A stretch of 25,744 nucleotides of DNA from CAYLWZ01 sp964585805 (GCA_964585805.1 CAZPFE010000005.1:1-25744); one strand, 5' to 3'; positions 15,005 to 23,428 are shown, counted from the stretch's first letter. A program made the numbers and translations. Notes: generated by a model from the letters alone, not told the origin.

Positions 15005-16543
15005 ATGAAATCTCAAACTAAAAGAAGAATATTTTTTATTTTGGTTATCCTGTTTTTTATTAGTGCAGGAATAATTATTGCCTATTCTCTCGGCTGGAGA
15101 TTTGATTGGAAAAACAAAAAAATCACCCAACCGGGAATGTTTTACTTTAAAGTAAAACCAACTAACGCTCAGATATATATAAATAATAAACCAAAAAAGA
15201 AGACTGATTTTTTCTTTGGTTCGGCTTTAATAGATAATCTTTTACCAGGCAAATATAAAGTTAAAATTAAAAAAAATGGTTTTTTCCCGTGGGAAAAAAC
15301 GCTTACTATTAAAAAAAGAGAAGTCACAGAAGCAAAAAGTATTGTCCTAATACCTAAAAATTATTCTTTTTCTCAAATAACAAACCAAGCAGAAAATTTC
15401 TTTATTTCTCCCAATCAAAAAGAAATAATTATAGAAGAAAAAATTGTAAATTACGATTCTTCCAGCACACAAGCCACTACTCATTGGTCCTTAAAACTTT
15501 TTGAAATTGATAAAGAATTAAAAAGCTCTTTAATAGAAGAACAAGACATCCTGAATAAACTTAATTCTTCTAAAATAAGCAAAAACAAAATTAAAAAAGT
15601 TTTCCTTCAAAAATTAAAATTTTCTCCTGATTCCAAAAAAATTCTCTTAGAAATAACAACCGACGAAAAAGAAGAAAAAAGATATTTCTTTCTTCTTAGC
15701 ATTGATCAAACGCCAGCCATTTTAAAGAATATCAAATTACCTTTAAGTAATCTTGAAAATGTTTATTTTAATCCTGAAAACCAAAAAGAACTTTTTGTTC
15801 TTACAAATTTAGAAGAAAACAAACCAAAAGATGAAACTACAGAAAAATACGAAGATCAGAAAAAAGAAAAAAGTCCTTATAACCCTTCCTCCCTTAAAAT
15901 TCTTCAAAAAATCAACTTAGAAAAAAATGAAAAAAAAGTTTTATTAAAAGATGTTATCACTTTGACTTTGTTTAAAGATAATATCTATTACTTAAACAAA
16001 TCAGGCTTTTTATTTAAAGCAGACCTATCTCTAAAAAATAAAGAAAAACTAAACCTCTATCCTTTTGATGTTCAAAAAAAATGGCAAATCCTAAAAGCCA
16101 CAGATAATTATATATTTCTCAAAGAAGAAGAAAGAAATCTATACCTTCTAGAAAAAGGGACTCTGGCGAAAAAAATCGCTGATAACTTCAACAACCTTAC
16201 AATCTCTCCTGACGAAAAAAAGATAGCTTTTTACAATAACCATGAAATCTATCTTCTCTTCTTAAAGAAAAAATATAATCAGCCAACAAAAGAAAAAGGA
16301 GAAATTAGCTTTTTAAGCAGATTTAAGGGAGAAATTAATAACCTTTTTTGGTGGACAAACGATTATTTAATTTTTAATAATGGTGAAGAAATAGAAATTT
16401 CTGAGATTGATGATAGAGATAAAATTAATATCGTCCAAATAGGAAAATTTCCAAAACCAAAAATATTCTGGAATCAAAAATATAATTCTCTTTTAGTTTT
16501 AAGTAATAACAAACTTTACTTTTCTCAAGGTTTAAAACCTTAA
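15005..16543 (+). CDS. Single-pass membrane protein with PEGA domain and propeller-like region
   Basis: Function unknown. The 512 residues start with a basic tip and one membrane helix (about 8-27) followed by YSLGWRFDW, so the bulk is probably outside the membrane. Residues about 46-115 form a PEGA-type domain: FYFKVKPTNAQIYINNKP, then LLPGKYKVKIKKNGFFPWEK. The remaining 390 residues contain repeated short beta patterns such as FFISPNQKEIIIEE, KFSPDSKKILLEI and LTISPDEKKIAFYN. These resemble WD40/TolB-like propeller blades (inference). A low-complexity Lys/Glu segment lies around 270-300. It is divergent from murA and convergent with the kinase-like gene, whose stop codon overlaps its own by two bases. 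Such PEGA proteins recur in CPR genomes and may act in the envelope. Confidence 0.85.
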   Translation: MKSQTKRRIFFILVILFFISAGIIIAYSLGWRFDWKNKKITQPGMFYFKVKPTNAQIYINNKPKKKTDFFFGSALIDNLLPGKYKVKIKKNGFFPWEKTLTIKKREVTEAKSIVLIPKNYSFSQITNQAENFFISPNQKEIIIEEKIVNYDSSSTQATTHWSLKLFEIDKELKSSLIEEQDILNKLNSSKISKNKIKKVFLQKLKFSPDSKKILLEITTDEKEEKRYFFLLSIDQTPAILKNIKLPLSNLENVYFNPENQKELFVLTNLEENKPKDETTEKYEDQKKEKSPYNPSSLKILQKINLEKNEKKVLLKDVITLTLFKDNIYYLNKSGFLFKADLSLKNKEKLNLYPFDVQKKWQILKATDNYIFLKEEERNLYLLEKGTLAKKIADNFNNLTISPDEKKIAFYNNHEIYLLFLKKKYNQPTKEKGEISFLSRFKGEINNLFWWTNDYLIFNNGEEIEISEIDDRDKINIVQIGKFPKPKIFWNQKYNSLLVLSNNKLYFSQGLKP

Positions 16544-17625
16544 AGGTTTAAAACTTTAACCATTTGCTTAATCAAAGATACCACTACCGGTGGAGGCATT
16601 AAACTATAAGAAGGAACGCCAGTATCATCTAAAACTTGCCACGGCTTTTCAATAATTTCTACTTCTCCTGTATCCTGATTAAATTTGTAATCATAAGCTG
16701 GCGTTAATTCATAATCATCAACTAACTCTTCTGCTTTTTCAATTGGAATAGAATTTCTTAAAAAGATTTTTGGTACACCCTGAAGGTTAAAAGCCTGCTC
16801 TATTATTTTTTGATCTTTATCTAAACGAGATCTAATCGGTTCTATTCCCAAATCGTCCCCTTCTTTTCTAACCATTCTCACTCCTTCTCCTCCTTCTTTT
16901 AAGCCAGGACATTCAGGATTATCACAAATAAGATAAAACTCATTTTTTTCTTTATCATAACCAACTTTTTTTGTGGGCAAAAGTTTCAGGTTTCTTGAAG
17001 TCTGACAAACAGGACAAATAACTCGATATTTTATTCTTTCATCAATAACATTTTCTGGAACATTAATTAAAACAAAAATATCAGGATCGCTTCGATAATC
17101 TATCAAATCTCTAAAAAACAAAGAATAAGAAACTTGATCCATATCTCGAGGAAAACCATCAATAAAAAGAGCTTTTTTGCCTCTTTTAGAGATCTCCCTT
17201 TTAGCTAAAACCAAAATTAATTCTGTTGGTAAAAGGGTTTTTGTATCTCTATTTTTTAAAGAATTTATAATCTCGTCTATTGATAAAAATCCACGGTAAT
17301 TCTCTTTTAGAAATTGAATCAATTCTTCTCTTTTCTGATCATCAGCAACAATCTCATCAAGATCACGAATCATATCTCCTATTGAAAAATGTTCTATTCT
17401 CTCACTATCTACTATTTCCTTAAACATTTTGGAATAAGTCCCCTTCCCTGAACTCTTTTTACCTAATAAATAAGCAATAAAGCTATTATTTTTTAAATAT
17501 TCTCGTATTTTTCTAATTTCTTCACCTGCCTTTAGTTCAAAATATTCCCTTCTTTGACTAACATCTGTTAAATCAAACTTTTTTGAAGAATTATCAATTT
17601 TGGTTTTAAATAAAGGAAACTCCAT
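16540..17625 (-). CDS. Adenylate kinase-like NMP kinase with zinc LID and long extensions
   Basis: A nucleoside monophosphate kinase of the adenylate kinase fold. From the ATG at 17625 it has 361 residues; a TTG at 17634 would add three. The P-loop is GKKSSGKGT (55-63). The AMP/NMP region has FSIGDMIRD and FIDGFPRDMDQ (154-164), and the LID has two cysteine pairs (CPVC 204-207 and CDNPEC 234-239) as in zinc-containing adenylate kinases. Standard enzymes have 180-220 residues; here about 50 extra residues precede the P-loop and about 60 follow the core, ending in a Pro-rich segment (SYSLMPPPVVV). It may be the cell's adenylate kinase or a relative with another substrate. It is convergent with the PEGA gene. 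Confidence 0.85.
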   Translation of the reverse strand: MEFPLFKTKIDNSSKKFDLTDVSQRREYFELKAGEEIRKIREYLKNNSFIAYLLGKKSSGKGTYSKMFKEIVDSERIEHFSIGDMIRDLDEIVADDQKREELIQFLKENYRGFLSIDEIINSLKNRDTKTLLPTELILVLAKREISKRGKKALFIDGFPRDMDQVSYSLFFRDLIDYRSDPDIFVLINVPENVIDERIKYRVICPVCQTSRNLKLLPTKKVGYDKEKNEFYLICDNPECPGLKEGGEGVRMVRKEGDDLGIEPIRSRLDKDQKIIEQAFNLQGVPKIFLRNSIPIEKAEELVDDYELTPAYDYKFNQDTGEVEIIEKPWQVLDDTGVPSYSLMPPPVVVSLIKQMVKVLNL

Positions 17626-17666
17626 ACTTCTCAATTAAATTAATAAAATTAAAATTATTTTTATTA

Positions 17667-17739
17667 TTAAAAACCCTTTATCTTTATTCTAAAGCCTTTC
17701 ATTTTCTTATCTTTTTTTATAAAGATAAAGGGTTTTTAA
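17667..17739 (-). terminator. 20-bp perfect inverted repeat after the 62-residue gene
   Basis: Arms at 17667-17686 and 17720-17739 are exact reverse complements of 20 bases, with a 33-nt loop. The structure begins 4 nt behind the stop codon of the small gene and contains AAAAACCC / GGGTTTTT at its base, so the leftward transcript ends GGGTTTTTAAT. This is a long-loop intrinsic terminator or attenuator before the kinase-like gene. Confidence 0.65.
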
Positions 17740-17743
17740 TTCT

Positions 17744-17932
17744 TTAATCCATTAGCTTTTCTGCTAAATCTTTTGAAAGCACTCTCCAGCACTCATGATC
17801 GCCGGCTGTTGATTTTGCTACAGCAAAATACCTTTCTCTCCCCTTTGCCTCTTTTTTAACGATTTTATAATCAGTAGTAGTAAACTTCTTTTTTAATTTA
17901 ACATCGTAAAAGCTTAATTCTTCTTTTGCCAT
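17744..17932 (-). CDS. Small conserved-type protein of unknown function, 62 residues
   Basis: Not a family I can name. The 62 residues are mostly polar and basic with a beta-like pattern: SFYDVKLKKKFTTTDYKIVK, then RERYFAVAKSTAGDHECWRV, ending in a short helix SKDLAEKLMD. It has one Cys, no membrane segment and no signal peptide. It looks like a single compact domain. It is probably real because it has its own candidate promoter, codon use like its neighbours, and a strong hairpin just after its stop. It is divergent from the arginine decarboxylase gene. Confidence 0.75.
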   Translation of the reverse strand: MAKEELSFYDVKLKKKFTTTDYKIVKKEAKGRERYFAVAKSTAGDHECWRVLSKDLAEKLMD

Positions 17933-18012
17933 ATTTTTAATTCTTTAAAATTTAATTTTTTTCCGACCTTTGCTTTTTGTTCTTTGTCTTCTCTTTCATT
18001 TAACTTTATATC

Positions 18013-18041
18013 ACTCTAATTTTAAATTGAAACTATGTCAA
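18013..18041 (-). promoter_or_regulatory. Possible promoter of the 62-residue gene
   Basis: -35 TTGACA (18041-18036), 17-bp spacer, -10 TAGAGT (18018-18013), reading leftwards. The -35 box is perfect; the -10 box matches four of six. Leader of about 75 nt. Confidence 0.4.
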
Positions 18042-18117
18042 GATTTTAACTACAATAATATAATATATTATTTTATTTTTACTATTTTATTTTCATAAAA
18101 CCAAAATAAGAACCATC

Positions 18118-18146
18118 TTGATTTAAAATCGTCTAAAATCTATATA
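18118..18146 (+). promoter_or_regulatory. Promoter of the arginine decarboxylase gene
   Basis: -35 TTGATT (18118-18123), 17-bp spacer, -10 TATATA (18141-18146), 28 nt before the ATG at 18175. A second, more distant candidate is TTGAAA (18027-18032) with TACAAT (18051-18056). Confidence 0.5.
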
Positions 18147-18174
18147 TAAAAGAAGCAAGCAATAAACTAATAAT

Positions 18175-18720
18175 ATGATTATTCCTAGAAAAATATTTCT
18201 TACCAAGGGAATAGGTATACATAAAGATAAACTACTTTCTTTTGAAATCGCTCTCCGAGACGCTGGCATTGAAAAATGCAATTTAGTTTACGTTTCAAGC
18301 ATTTTTCCTCCTCACTGCAAAATTATACCTAAAGCAGAAGGATTAAAAATTCTTAAACCTGGACAAATAACCTTCTCTGTCTTTGCTAAAAATGAAACTA
18401 ATGAACCAAACAAATTAATTTCTGCAGCAATCGGCGTTGCTTTGCCAACAGAGATTAACCAGTGCGGTTATCTCTCTGAACATTGCGCTTTTGGCGAAGA
18501 AGCAAAAAACACTGGCTTATACGCTGAACATTTAGCAGCAACAATGCTTGCCACTGCTTTAGGAGTAAAAATTGAAACTGAACAGGATTGGAAAAAACAA
18601 AAGCAAACTTATAAAATCAGTGGCAAGATATCTAAAACAACTCATATCTGCCAATCAGCAATTAGCGACAAAAATGGAAATTGGACAACTGTAATTGCTG
18701 CCGCAATATTATTGGAATAG
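18175..18720 (+). CDS. pdaD: Pyruvoyl-dependent arginine decarboxylase
   Basis: Converts arginine to agmatine, the entry to polyamine synthesis or part of an acid/energy cycle. The 181 residues match the PvlArgDC family. The proenzyme self-cleavage site is the Ser41-Ser42 pair in LVYVSSIFPPHCK, where the second Ser would become the pyruvoyl group. Downstream are the conserved GVALPTEINQCGYLSEH and AKNTGLYAEHLAATMLA segments. Length is slightly above the archaeal enzyme of about 165. The gene stands alone, with no agmatinase or transporter next to it, so its pathway partner is elsewhere or absent. It is convergent with thiI, with only 8 bp between stops. Confidence 0.93.
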   Translation: MIIPRKIFLTKGIGIHKDKLLSFEIALRDAGIEKCNLVYVSSIFPPHCKIIPKAEGLKILKPGQITFSVFAKNETNEPNKLISAAIGVALPTEINQCGYLSEHCAFGEEAKNTGLYAEHLAATMLATALGVKIETEQDWKKQKQTYKISGKISKTTHICQSAISDKNGNWTTVIAAAILLE

Positions 18721-18728
18721 AGAACTAA

Positions 18729-19925
18729 CTAAAATTTTTCAATCTTTGCTTCTTTAATTGCCTTCTTAAATAAACTTTTAAACCCTATTTCTTTCTCCAA
18801 TGATTTAATTATTTCAAAATTACCTTTTGCTGTCTGATGAGGGGAAACAAATAAAGTACAACAATCCTCATGAGGTAAAATAGAAATTTCAAAAGTTTTT
18901 ATTTTCTTTGCTATCTTAATAATCTCTTCTTTATCAAACCCTATCAAGGGGCGAAAAATAGGCATTTTAACTGCCTGATTTGTTATTTGAAGATTATTTA
19001 AAGTTTGAGAACTAACTTGACCTAAACTTTCACCAGTAACCAATCCTTGGCATTCTTCTTTTTTGGCAATTTCTTCTCCTATTTTTAACATTGCCCGACG
19101 ATAAAGCAAAACTCTATATTTAGGCAAGGCTTTGGTCTTTATTTCTAACTGAATATCCTGAAAAGGAACAAAATAAACCTTTAGATTGGGCTGGTAATTT
19201 GAAAAAATCTCTGCTAATTTTCTTATTTTCTCAATACTTGCTGAAGACACCAAAGGAAAACTATGAAAATGAACCCAAATATTCTTTGCTCCTCTTTTAG
19301 CCATTAAATAGGAAGAAACTGGCGAATCAATCCCTCCTGAAACCAGCGACAAAACCTTACCACTGCTTCCAACTGGCAAACCTCCTGCTCCTTTTTTCTT
19401 TTTTAAATAAATCCACGCACCATTTTTTCTAATCTCAACAAAGATTTCTTTATCAGGATTATCAAGATTTACTTTCCGTTTTATTTGGTGAGCAATTTTT
19501 TCAATTACTTTTTCCCTACTTTCTCTTAAAAAACCTTTTTCCAGTTTTAATCTTATAGCAAAACTTTCGCTCTCGTCTATCCAATTTTGATAATTAGAAC
19601 CAATAAAACCAACAATTTCTCCCAACTGGACGCTTGAAAAAAAGAACGCCTCCCCAAACCAAGAAATACCAAAAATTTTTTTTATCAATTTTAATATTTT
19701 CTTTTCTTTACCTCTCCTTTCTTTCTCAGAACCTAAAGCTAAAAAAATTCTTTCTCTAAAACAATATAGATGATAATCTTTTATCTCATTTTTTTGAAGA
19801 GAAAAACGAAGATTTGAAATCAGCTGCCTCTGAAAAATCTCTTTTACTCTTTTTGATTTTAAAAACATCTCTCCATAAGCAATCAAAACACCTTTTTGAG
19901 GTTGGTTGTTTATAGTTTTTTTCAT
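18729..19925 (-). CDS. thiI: tRNA sulfurtransferase ThiI, short form without rhodanese domain
   Basis: ATP-dependent enzyme that makes 4-thiouridine at tRNA position 8 and, in some bacteria, serves thiamine synthesis. The 398 residues have the N-terminal ferredoxin-like and THUMP regions (1-175; YGEMFLKSKRV at 17-27). The PP-loop SGGIDSP is at 196-202, followed by the adenylation domain with MPIFRPLIGFDKEEII and the Cys pair in ILPHEDCCTLF (355-356). There is no rhodanese domain, unlike the E. coli protein of about 480 residues, so persulfide must come from another carrier, as in other short ThiI proteins. No thiamine genes are near, favouring tRNA modification. Last gene of a four-gene run, 4 bp behind the glycosyltransferase. 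Confidence 0.95.
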   Translation of the reverse strand: MKKTINNQPQKGVLIAYGEMFLKSKRVKEIFQRQLISNLRFSLQKNEIKDYHLYCFRERIFLALGSEKERRGKEKKILKLIKKIFGISWFGEAFFFSSVQLGEIVGFIGSNYQNWIDESESFAIRLKLEKGFLRESREKVIEKIAHQIKRKVNLDNPDKEIFVEIRKNGAWIYLKKKKGAGGLPVGSSGKVLSLVSGGIDSPVSSYLMAKRGAKNIWVHFHSFPLVSSASIEKIRKLAEIFSNYQPNLKVYFVPFQDIQLEIKTKALPKYRVLLYRRAMLKIGEEIAKKEECQGLVTGESLGQVSSQTLNNLQITNQAVKMPIFRPLIGFDKEEIIKIAKKIKTFEISILPHEDCCTLFVSPHQTAKGNFEIIKSLEKEIGFKSLFKKAIKEAKIEKF

Positions 19926-19929
19926 AAAA

Positions 19930-21285
19930 CTAATGCAAATTAATCAATTTTAAAAATTTATCTCTTATCTTTCCAATATCATAATTTTTCTTAACTGCTA
20001 AAAAATTCTTTTTAATAATCTCTTCTCTTTTTTCCTTGTTTTTAAGAAGATCAACCTGACTCTCAATTGCTTTCTGGTTCATTTTTAACACCTTTTTCTC
20101 AAATCTTTTATCTTCAAAAACTTTACAAATTAAACTAATTCTCTTGGAAAATCTTTCTTCCCCAATTTTTGAAAGTTCATAACCATTTAGAAAAAAAGAT
20201 TTATAAAGCCAGTTAAAAACTAATCCTTTTTCCTCAAAATCACTAATTATTTTAATCCTGCGACCAATGATTACTTTTTTCGCTGCCCAACACTCTAAAA
20301 AAGGCAGACCAAACCCTTCTTTTATACTTGTTATTATTACTGCCTCAGCAAGATTATAAAGAGTAAAAATTGAGGCCTTAATTCTTTTACCAAAAACAAT
20401 CCGAAAATTAACCACTTCTTTAAGTTTTTTAAGATTCTGAAAATAATCTTCAGTTAAAGGATCTCTTTTATCAACTTCACCGGGGACAAATAAAACATAA
20501 TTGGACCCAGTAAGTAAACGAATAAAATATGTTAACAAAATCGCTTCTTCTATATTCTTTCTTGAAACTATTCTTACAGGGTAAAGTAAAATTTTGTCTT
20601 TTTGAGAAAAGCCAAGATTTTTTTTAATTTTTTTTAATTTACTTTTCCCTGGTTTTTGCCCAAATCGCTTAATTTCAAGACCATTAGGCAAATAATAAAT
20701 CTTATTTTGCGGGAAACCAATTTTTCTTAATTTATTTTTAAGATTTTTATTAATGATAAAAATTCTGTTTATTCCTTTGGACCGAAAAAGTTTTTTTCTT
20801 TCTTCAGGAGAAAAAATTTTATTAAAATGTTTGTAATACTTTTCTTCATCAAGAAAAAAATCATGAACCCTAAAAAAAACCTCTACTCCTTCTGGCTTGT
20901 ATTTCTGAGTAAAAAACAAAAAACCAAGCATCGCCGCCAAATGATAATCGCCCATTAAAGGATTTTCAATTATTACCTTTTTTATATCATTATCAACAAC
21001 AATTTCTGATATCTTTTTGGCAATAATTTCTCCTTTCTCTAAGAAATATTCTTTAGATTTAGAAAACTCTTCTTTCTTAGGTAATAATTCTTTTATCTCC
21101 CAGGACAAAAATCTCTTCTTGATTCTTTTTTTAATCTCTCCAGCTAAAAAACAAACTTCCGCTTGTTTTCCTGCGGTTTGAATAGATTCTGCAAAAGAAG
21201 TAATAACGCTATTAACTCCATCTTTCCAGCCAATCCCATAATGAAGAAAACAAATTTTAATTTTATTCTTCTTTTCCTTAATCAT
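19930..21285 (-). CDS. Glycosyltransferase of the GT4 type
   Basis: Retaining GT-B transferase, probably cytoplasmic and using a nucleotide sugar. The 451 residues show an N-terminal acceptor domain with HYGIGWKDGVNSVITSF (15-31) and FFRVHDFF (137-144). The donor domain has LLYPVRIVSRKNIEEAI (233-249) and the GT4 signature EGFGLPFLE (323-331, an E-x7-E motif). No membrane helix is evident. The acceptor is unknown. The HY...DGV start resembles enzymes that glycosylate small acids such as glycerate derivatives, and the operon contains a hydroxyacid dehydrogenase. A role in making a glycosylated small molecule is therefore possible but only a suggestion; surface glycan synthesis is equally plausible. 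Confidence 0.85.
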   Translation of the reverse strand: MIKEKKNKIKICFLHYGIGWKDGVNSVITSFAESIQTAGKQAEVCFLAGEIKKRIKKRFLSWEIKELLPKKEEFSKSKEYFLEKGEIIAKKISEIVVDNDIKKVIIENPLMGDYHLAAMLGFLFFTQKYKPEGVEVFFRVHDFFLDEEKYYKHFNKIFSPEERKKLFRSKGINRIFIINKNLKNKLRKIGFPQNKIYYLPNGLEIKRFGQKPGKSKLKKIKKNLGFSQKDKILLYPVRIVSRKNIEEAILLTYFIRLLTGSNYVLFVPGEVDKRDPLTEDYFQNLKKLKEVVNFRIVFGKRIKASIFTLYNLAEAVIITSIKEGFGLPFLECWAAKKVIIGRRIKIISDFEEKGLVFNWLYKSFFLNGYELSKIGEERFSKRISLICKVFEDKRFEKKVLKMNQKAIESQVDLLKNKEKREEIIKKNFLAVKKNYDIGKIRDKFLKLINLH

Positions 21286-21630
21286 CTACTTTCTATTGTA
21301 TTTATCTTCTAATCTAATTTCATCGTTTTCATCAAACTTACCGAAAGAAATCTCTAAAATTTCCATCTCTTCTCCATTCATTGCTTTTACCCTGTGTTTA
21401 GTAGTTTTAGGGATAAAAAATTCATCTCCTTTTTTAGCTAACATCTTTTTATCACCAATAATCACCTCTCCTTGACCTTGAATAACTTTAATAAACTCAT
21501 CTCTATTTTGATGATATTGCAAGCTCAATTCTTCTCCGGGTTTAATATATAACAATTTAACCGTACAAGGTTCATTATAAGCAAATCTCTCAAATTTACC
21601 CCACGGTCTATTCTCAATATACTTTTCCAT
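21286..21630 (-). CDS. Stand-alone cupin, mannose-6-phosphate isomerase type II domain
   Basis: A 114-residue cupin matching the C-terminal isomerase domain of bifunctional mannose-1-phosphate guanylyltransferase/mannose-6-phosphate isomerases. It starts with ENRPWGKFERF and has LSLQYHQNRDEFIKVIQGQG (His40 and Glu45 as metal ligands), EFFIPKTTKHRVKA (His79), and ends in IRLEDKYNR. Probable metal-dependent interconversion of mannose-6-phosphate and fructose-6-phosphate, although short stand-alone cupins of this type are not always isomerases. Its stop is directly against the glycosyltransferase start, and it follows the dehydrogenase by 19 bp, which points to one transcript and supports a sugar-related role. 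Confidence 0.88.
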   Translation of the reverse strand: MEKYIENRPWGKFERFAYNEPCTVKLLYIKPGEELSLQYHQNRDEFIKVIQGQGEVIIGDKKMLAKKGDEFFIPKTTKHRVKAMNGEEMEILEISFGKFDENDEIRLEDKYNRK

Positions 21631-21649
21631 ATTATTTCCAAATTACATT

Positions 21650-22693
21650 TTATCTTTTCTTTTTTAAAACTAAATTAGTTGGTTTACCTTTTAAAAAAGA
21701 TAAAATATTCTGAATAGTAACATCTAAAATCCTTATCAATGCTTCTTGAGAATTAAAAGCGTTATGAGGAGTAATTAATACTTTTGGATGATTAAGCAAG
21801 AAATGATTTTGAAGAACTGTTTTTAAGTCACATTTTTTTTGAAATGATTTAGTCAAAAGTTCTTTTTCTTCCTTAATAAAACACTCTTCCTCTAAAACAT
21901 CTAAACCAGCGCCAGCTAAAATATTTTTCTTTAAACCTTGAATAAGCGCTTCTGTTTCTACTAATCCTCCTCGAGCAGTATTTATTAAATAAGCACCTTT
22001 TTTAACAATTTTTATATTTTCTTTGTTTATTAAATGATGGGTAGAAGGATTGTAAGGCGCGTGAAGAGTGATAATATCTGAACATTTAAGAAGGTTTTCT
22101 AAAGTTGTATATTTAACTCCCAACTCTTTCTCCGCTTTTTTATCTTTTTTTAAATCATACGCTAAAATCTTCATCCCAAAACCATTAGCAATTTTAGCTA
22201 CTTGTTTGCCAATATGACCTAAACCAATAATGCCAATAATTTTTCCTTTTAAATCAAAACCTCTTAACCCTTTCAAAGAGAAATCTCCCCGCCTTGTTCT
22301 TTCAATAGATTGAGGAATTTTGCGGGAAAGAGATAGAATTAAACCAAAAGTATGCTCTGCTACAGTATTTTCACCATAATAAGGAACATTGCTTACTTTA
22401 ATATCCCTTTCCTGACAGACATTTAAATCAATGTGATCAAAGCCAGTGGACATTGTTGTTATTAAACGAAGATTTGGCAAAGCATCTATTACTCTTTTGT
22501 TTACTTTAGAATAAATAAAAACTGCTAAAATGTTTGTGTCCTGAATTTCTTTTATTCTTCTAATATTTAAGGGCTTCTGAAAAAACAAAAACTCTGCTTT
22601 TTTAGTCAATTTTTCTTTTAACTTAAATTCAAGATACTCCTCTTCCCAAGGCTCTATCTCAAAAAAGCTAATCTTTATTTTCTCTTCTAACAT
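21650..22693 (-). CDS. D-2-hydroxyacid dehydrogenase (NAD-dependent), D-lactate dehydrogenase-like
   Basis: Reduces a 2-keto acid to the D-2-hydroxyacid with NADH, or the reverse. The 347 residues carry the Rossmann motif GLGHIG (157-162) with an acidic residue at 180 that favours NAD. The catalytic set is Arg241 (NTARGG), Glu270 (LDVLEEE) and His310 (TPHNAF), with TAEH-type NTVAEHTFGLIL at 109-120. The substrate loop STGFDHIDL is like D-lactate dehydrogenases and relatives. A segment of about eight extra residues lies between Glu and His. Fermentative lactate formation is a plausible role in a CPR cell; D-glycerate or another hydroxyacid is possible. First gene of the run ending in thiI. Confidence 0.9.
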   Translation of the reverse strand: MLEEKIKISFFEIEPWEEEYLEFKLKEKLTKKAEFLFFQKPLNIRRIKEIQDTNILAVFIYSKVNKRVIDALPNLRLITTMSTGFDHIDLNVCQERDIKVSNVPYYGENTVAEHTFGLILSLSRKIPQSIERTRRGDFSLKGLRGFDLKGKIIGIIGLGHIGKQVAKIANGFGMKILAYDLKKDKKAEKELGVKYTTLENLLKCSDIITLHAPYNPSTHHLINKENIKIVKKGAYLINTARGGLVETEALIQGLKKNILAGAGLDVLEEECFIKEEKELLTKSFQKKCDLKTVLQNHFLLNHPKVLITPHNAFNSQEALIRILDVTIQNILSFLKGKPTNLVLKKKR

Positions 22694-22721
22694 AATATTT
22701 GTTTTTATTTTTTATCTTTTC

Positions 22722-22751
22722 ATTTTAACATACCTAAATCAAAAAAGGCAA
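22722..22751 (-). promoter_or_regulatory. Possible promoter of the dehydrogenase operon
   Basis: -35 TTGCCT (22751-22746), 18-bp spacer, -10 TAAAAT (22727-22722) with an upstream TG. The -35 box lies inside the terminator hairpin of the preceding small gene. Confidence 0.35.
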
Positions 22752-22770
22752 CGCTTCTCAGCGTTGCCTT
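22741..22770 (-). terminator. Rho-independent terminator of the zinc-ribbon gene
   Basis: Stem AAGGCAACGC / GCGTTGCCTT (22745-22754 and 22761-22770), 6-nt loop, followed on the minus strand by a run of T (22741-22746). It starts 9 nt behind the stop codon at 22780. Confidence 0.9.
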
Positions 22771-22779
22771 CTGTTTTCG

Positions 22780-22947
22780 CTATTCAAAATACCCGTGAAT
22801 CAGGCAATATTTTTTTCCCTTCCTTCTTACTGTCGCCCCATTATCCCCACATTTGGGGCATAGGGGATGAGAATAATTTTCATAAAAAATAAAAACTGTG
22901 AAAATTATTGCAAAAATAATCAATACTAATAGCACTTTCCATACCAT
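22780..22947 (-). CDS. 55-residue membrane protein with a zinc-ribbon tail
   Basis: Short gene, easily missed by length cut-offs. It starts at ATG 22947, preceded by the strong ribosome binding site AAAGGAGGT (22952-22960), and ends at TAG (22780-22782) just before a clear terminator. The protein has one membrane helix (about 4-22, WKVLLVLIIFAIIFTVFIF). A soluble tail of about 33 residues follows with CPKC (30-33) and CLIH (48-51), which can bind one zinc ion. The basic stretch RRKGKK lies between the zinc pairs. A role is not known; such tails can bind nucleic acid or protein. The complete expression signals make it very likely a real gene. Confidence 0.85.
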   Translation of the reverse strand: MVWKVLLVLIIFAIIFTVFIFYENYSHPLCPKCGDNGATVRRKGKKYCLIHGYFE

Positions 22948-23428
22948 TTTTACCTCCTTTTTTTATTTTTTAAATTACTACTTTTAAATTACTGCTAGTT
23001 AAATACACTAAATATCTATTTTTGTCAAATAATTTTATCTTCTCTATTTCAAAAAACAAGCATAATATTTTATCTTTAACTCTTAAAAAAAATTGCCTTA
23101 ATACGTCTTTGTCAAAATACTGGCGGTGTTTTTTGGATAAAGCTCGTCAGCTCATAAAAAGTTTTCTTAATATTTTTTGATTTTGTACTCATCCGATTTT
23201 TTTAATAAAAAAGGGGAATTTTTCTACGGACTTCTACTTTTAACAAATCAGGCGGTAGGGTTTTGGTTCACGGGCAAAAAATTTCCTCCCCCAAACCATT
23301 TTTTTTACCTACCCGCTTTGAAGAATTTTTCGGCGGGGAATTATAATAAGGATAGCGGGTGAGTTTAGATTTCTTGATTATAGAACAACAAAAATTTTTA
23401 GATTTTTCAATTTTTTGCAAAGCAAAAA

